From Hippopus hippopus (Eukaryota > Mollusca > Bivalvia > Cardiida > Cardiidae), in NCBI GenBank assembly GCA_946811185.2, contig OX328110.1:21810456-21874455 (forward strand): a stretch of DNA of 64,000 nt. Reading direction: 5' to 3'. The first letter of the stretch is position 1. Each line of letters begins with the position of its first letter. Of the stretch, positions 38,501-44,500 are shown piece by piece. Under the pieces are notes generated by a model that saw only the letters and a program-made list of their open reading frames with translations, made no database searches and was not told where the DNA came from. A program made the translations under genes and the position numbers.

Positions 38501-41500
38501 CCATAATTATGTGATGACTAGCCTGGCATCATGTATCACAGAGCTACATTAAGCCCCCTTTTGCCAGAGCATGGCTCAATTATATGAGCCATGCTCTGTG
38601 ATTGATTGTACAGGGCCCAAAGAATCCACTTGTCTGCTCGTATTTACAAGCAAGAAATGGATGAGGACAAGTGAAATATCAGTCATGGTTGTCCGACCCT
38701 GACGAGTGGTGAATAGGAGATAGTAAACAACTGAGTTTTTTCAGATGAATATTTAACTTACAGGAGACAAAACGGCCATTTCATTATTAAATAAGCGAAT
38801 TAAGGGTGTAGGGGAAATCAAATATTGAAACAGGACATAAAACGTGCTGGTCCCCTCTCCAAATATAGACCGGTTTCAAGTCAGCCTAATGATATAACCC
38901 GGGACCTTTCATTGCAAACAGTAATGTTTTAATATGCTTCGGGTAGATCTAATTCAATACGAGTGACTTTGCTAATAATAAAAATGAACGATATTTACAT
39001 TAACGCAAGTACTTTCCCGAAACCAGTTCAAAATACCGTGTTGGTTTGGCCGTATTAATTTCTATAACTTGACCAGATAAATGGTACTGGCTATTGAAAC
39101 CTGGTATTTAAGGTTCGTTGCTACGGGAAACAATATAATTAGCGTTTCCGTTTCGTCTGAAAAAAAATGTAGGAGTCCAATATATTAGATGGGTTTTTCT
39201 TGTGGGACGAGTGAGGATCAAAGCAGGGCAAGCTTTTTTTTCAAAGTCACCTGTCCTACAGGACGAGTGCCTTTCCTGCAAATTTTTGGACCCTGTTGTA
39301 TGGTGTTTAACGCTGTTTTCCACATGTCGCGGTGTCCAGTGCACTTATCCATCCTTTCCTGGAGTTTCTTTTACCAGTCCTCCACTTAATATTCTTCCCA
39401 AGCCACTGGCTGCTTTCCCAAATAACCACGTCGAAACAATGGTCAGCAGTGACAGAGGGATGAATCCTGTCGCAATGACCATCATCAATCCTCGGAAAGA
39501 AATTGGCCGAGCCAGGGATCAAACCAGTAATCCTCCTGTTCTCAAGTCCTCAACACTACCGACAGAGCTATCAGGGCTCAGCCCATGCTCTGTGAAAAAG
39601 GGACTTAAAGCATCTGCAAACAGTAATGAACCATGTCAGCCTGCCCAATCTGTGCAGGCTGACATGGGCCAAAACTTTTTGTAAATTTTCTGTATACATG
39701 TCAGAGGGCCATTCTACCTCATTACTAGGTCAATTAATAGACATAATAAATTTTTTGGATTTGTAAGTTCATGTGATGTCATGCTTGGTATGACGCACTA
39801 CAGAGATGCATTAAAGCCCCTTTTGCCAGAGACTGCCCACATGTATAAGCAGTGTTCAGCAAAGTCAGGGATTTTGGTACATCCTATCAAATTAGAAAAA
39901 GGACCAATCAAAATGCAAGCAGGTGGCACAATGTTCCCTTCAAACTTATCTGAAAGTTGACATATAGTGCATTTGTCTTACTTGTTTTGAGAATCCACCC
40001 TATTCCTACAAGTTTATGTAACAATTTATCTTTATTACATTGCCTCGAAACAAGTTCTTATAACTTATATAAGCAATTTTCCACACAATCTCCACTTTTA
40101 ACAATCCTGAGATAGAGAGCTTTTGAAAACATTGTGGGTAAAGGAGGAAATGCTGGTAACCAGCATTTCCTTCTTTTTCCCCCTACAATTTTTTCTACCC
40201 TTCCCTAAACAAATTTAAATTTTTCAATAACATTTAATTTGTTGTCTGTAATTGCTTTCAATTTGGACAAGTCTAAGATTTTGTCATTTGGTAAAGTGAT
40301 TGCTTCATGAAAACAGTGATAAGGACTCTTTCCATGATGTGTATAGTTCCAAAGGCTGACTATCACTCATCACTGCTAATTCCAGCTCAGATCTTTGATT
40401 AAGATGCAGTTGCTGTAATCTAACACCATGGTCTCCCATTGTTCTAACCATGGGATATGAGCACAGAACATTTGGCGTGAGGCCAACGCTCTGATCCTAC
40501 ACTATTGTAGTTAACTCTCTACAACACAACAAAATTTGAAATTGTCCAATACCAAAGCATTTGAAGACAACATATTTAAAATCAACTCTTTCTCACACAA
40601 TCACAATTTTTATAAATTTGAGAAAGACAGTTTTTGAAACCATAGTTGGAAAAGGAGAAAATGTGGGAAAACAGTATTTTTTTACCACCATTTTCTCCTC
40701 TTCTTATAATGTTTTCTACCCTCTTACAGAAAATTTTCATCATTTGTACCACATCTGTCTTCTAAAGATGCTTTCAATTTGGACAAGTCTAAAATATTTT
40801 TGTTGCATTGCAGAAAAAGGAGAAAATCCTCGTTACCAGCATTTTTTCTTTTTCCTACATTGTTTTGAAGTCTTTTTTCTCAGGGCCATTAAAATTTTAA
40901 ATTATGTGCTAAAGGGTAAGATAAAAATTAGGAAGTCACCAAACCTTTTCCAGGCGGCCAGTCTTTCCTCATTTTCTTTCTTTCTTGCATTCTTCTCTTC
41001 TCCAGGTCTTGGTATTTATTTGACCGGTACTGCAACAACAACAAAATCTGATAAAAACTGTTCAGATATTAATGTTGCTTTGAATCTGAGCTCAATTCGC
41101 AAGTTTTCAAGAAACGCTATAAAAGACTGCTAATATTCAGTCCAAGGGTAAAGTCAGAACCCTACGACTTTTCCTCTCAAAATACCAATTTTCTACCCAA
41201 TCCCCCCCCCCCCCTGCTCCCCCACCTCCCCCCACCCAAAAAAAGGGGGGTCAATCTCTGGTTTAACCCTTTACCAAACAATCCCTGGTTTTTACGACCC
41301 TGAGATATAAGCCTTTTGAAAACATTGTGGGAAAAGGAGAAAATGCTGGTAACCAGCATTTTCTCCTTTTCCCACAATGTTTTCTACTCTGCTGGAAACA
41401 AATTTCAATCTTTGAGTTACGTTTATTTTGTCATCTACAAGTGCATTCAATTTGGACCAGTCTAAAATTTTGTCGTTTGGTAAAGAGTTAACTGTTTACC

Positions 41501-44500
41501 ACACAAGAAAAATTTAGACCTGTCCCAATCTAAAGCATTTGCAGACCACATATAATCAGTGACTTAAATGACGGAATTTGTCTTTGATAGAAAAATCAAT
41601 GCTGGTTACTAGCATTTTCTTCTTTTCCCACAACATGTTTTTAAAAGGTTTCTTCCTCAAGGTCGCTTAAAGTCGAGATTGTGTGGTAAAGGGTTAATGC
41701 CCCTTTAACTCTTTACCAAACAACAAAATTTTTGACTTCACCAAATTGAAGGCATTTCCAGGCGACAAAATGATTTGGAGCTCAAATGACAATTTCTGTC
41801 TTTGATAGGGTAGAAAACATTGTGCGAAAAGAAGAAAATGCTGGTTAAAGACATATTCTCTTTTTCCTAAAGTGTTTTCCGAAGCCTTTTTCCTAGGGTC
41901 CTTAAAATTTTGGGTTGTGTGGTAAACATTTAAGATCATGACCCATAGACATTTGAGATAAGCACATAAATTATCAACATAGAAAAACATAGAGGGAAAA
42001 GGAGAGAAGGCTAGTTATCAGCATTTCCTCCCTTTCCCATATTTTCAGAAGCAACTCTTCTTCCAGGTCTGTTTTTCCTCTCAGTCATTGTCTCTTCTAT
42101 AATGAGTGATTGTGTGATTCACACAGATTTTTTTCAGATCCCACATAAATTCAGACCCAATGCGTAACAGTCCCTCATACAAAAAGAGACAAAAGAAAGT
42201 CAGAATTTACTCTTGTGTCGAGGAAATTCAGCTGTTCTGAATAAAATGGCATCATTGCTAAAGCTGGTTTTTGCAACATATTACAAGTATGTCCATTAAA
42301 GTAACCTCCCTTTACATGGAGTGGCCTGCTGCCAAGACGACCCACTTTTCTGGGTACTCCCTACTTTTTGAAAATCCTGCTAAAGTTTTAGATGAAAGGT
42401 GGAAAATCTCCAATCAGCTTCTAGAATAGACACTGCCCAGTTGCTATCAAAAGCCTTTCTTCTTTCGGGTCATTGTGCAATTGTTTGGTAAAGGGCAAAG
42501 GGCACTCAAAATATGCTTGCTTAACACATGTACATTTCAACATTCATAAAGTCAACATTATTCTTGCTTTATTACAGGTTGCTTGCTTGCTTAGCCCTTC
42601 ACCAAACAATCTCAACTTTTAACGACCCTGACAAGGAGGGCCTTTGAAAACATTGTGGGAAAAGGAGAAAATGCTGGTTACCAGCATTTTCTCCTTTTCC
42701 CAAAATGTTTTCTACCTCGTCAAATACAAATCTTATAATTTGAGCCACAATGAATTCATCTTCTGAAAAGGCTTTCAATTTCAACATGTCTAAAACATTG
42801 TTTTAGTGGTAAAAGTTGTAAAAGAAGGATTGGGTCACTAAAACTTGGTTTACTGTACTTAGCCAAGCTAAATAATGCAGTTGGTAACAAACAAGACTCG
42901 AAACCAGGAGGTGGTCGATTCAAATCTCAATCTCTGCCAATTTTTCTCCGAAGATTGTTTATATAAGTGATAGTCACAAGATTAATTCCTCACTCACCGC
43001 TGGTCTTTGTGTTGACAATGGTAATGTGGGAAAGCAGCCAATGCTTTGGGAAGAATACCTTGTAAAGAACTGGGAAAAGACACTACTGGAAAGCATGGAT
43101 AGGTGCACTTGCTGCCACAATATAACTGAAATAATGTTGAAAATGGTGTTTAACACCCAACAAACTGTACTTACCGCTAAAACATCTCCCTGGTTGTCCA
43201 GTCTATATTTGTCCCCTTCCTTTCCTCTCATCTTTGCTTTGTACTCCTTGGCCATTTTTTCAAAGCGCTCTTTGTCCTTCTCTGGTAATGCCTAGCCACA
43301 ATATAATCACAATAATTATAAAATCACCTCTATTGACCAAACAATACCATGTTTTAACAATCCTGTGGTAAATGGCTTTTAAAAACATCCTGTAAGAAGG
43401 AGAAAATGCTTGTTACCAATGCTCCTTTGGGAAACTGGACAAACATGGATTTGTCAAAAATTACCCTAATAACTATAAGTTCCTGAAATCTCACAAAAAA
43501 TTCCTGAAATTCAGAATCAAAGTTTCCAAATCCCTAAATTTAGCCCTACATTCATGATAGCACTGGTTACGGTATTGCCATAGAAAACTTAAAATCATAA
43601 TATGATCAGACAAGTGAAAACCTGGAAAGACAAGTGAATTCATAAACTACCTGTCTGAATGATCCAATGGATCAAAAAGTTAGTATTGCACCTGATCTTA
43701 ATAATGAAACATTTGCGATGCTTTTCATATTTGAATGTTTATTGTGCACCGTACCATCTCATGTCTATTGTGAGTTTTCCGGAGAAAAGCTGCAACGCTG
43801 CACTGCCTTTTTGTTTCATTGATTTAATCTGCATTGCAGGGAAATTCAATTAATATTTAGTGACACATGATCAAGGAAAAATTATCCAACGTTTCTTTAA
43901 CAAACTATTAAAAGTCGTTTATAACAGGTAAATCTTGAAAAAAAAATAATGAAATTTATTGTGTTTGGCAGCAATTTTTGTGTCTATTTTGGGAAACATA
44001 AATATCTCAAGGAAAAGATGAATTAAACTGTTTTTTCTTATGTTCATGCTTCCCAACTCTCCCGATTTGATCGGGAGTCTCCCGATTTAGGACAAAAAAC
44101 CCGATCACCCTGACAGACAGTTCCAAAACCCCGACTGGCAAATATTCCGATATAAGGGTGAAAAGGGTGTGATATTGTTATACATACGAAGCCACTAAGT
44201 AAGTGACAAGTGTGTGTCAATCGGTTCATGTTTTATTCAGATGACTTTCTTATCGAGATTTTATGGATCGTATATCATGAACCAATCAAATTTGAGAACT
44301 TGCTGATCGGCAAAATCCGTATTCTTTCCGGCAGAAATTAAGTCGTCCTTCACCTTACGTTAGAAAACTATGACAGCTTGTTGACAAAGTTAACAGCAAA
44401 TCAAGCCGGATTAAACGGTGTAAGAGACGTCTGTATGCAACAATGGAGTTTGAACAGAGACAGACAGTCAGCAATCACGGTACATATTTGAAGTTTATTT

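Noticed and set aside
40561..41133. 190-aa plus-strand ORF
   Set aside because: It spans nested MITEs and is antisense to mael exon 3. No domain.
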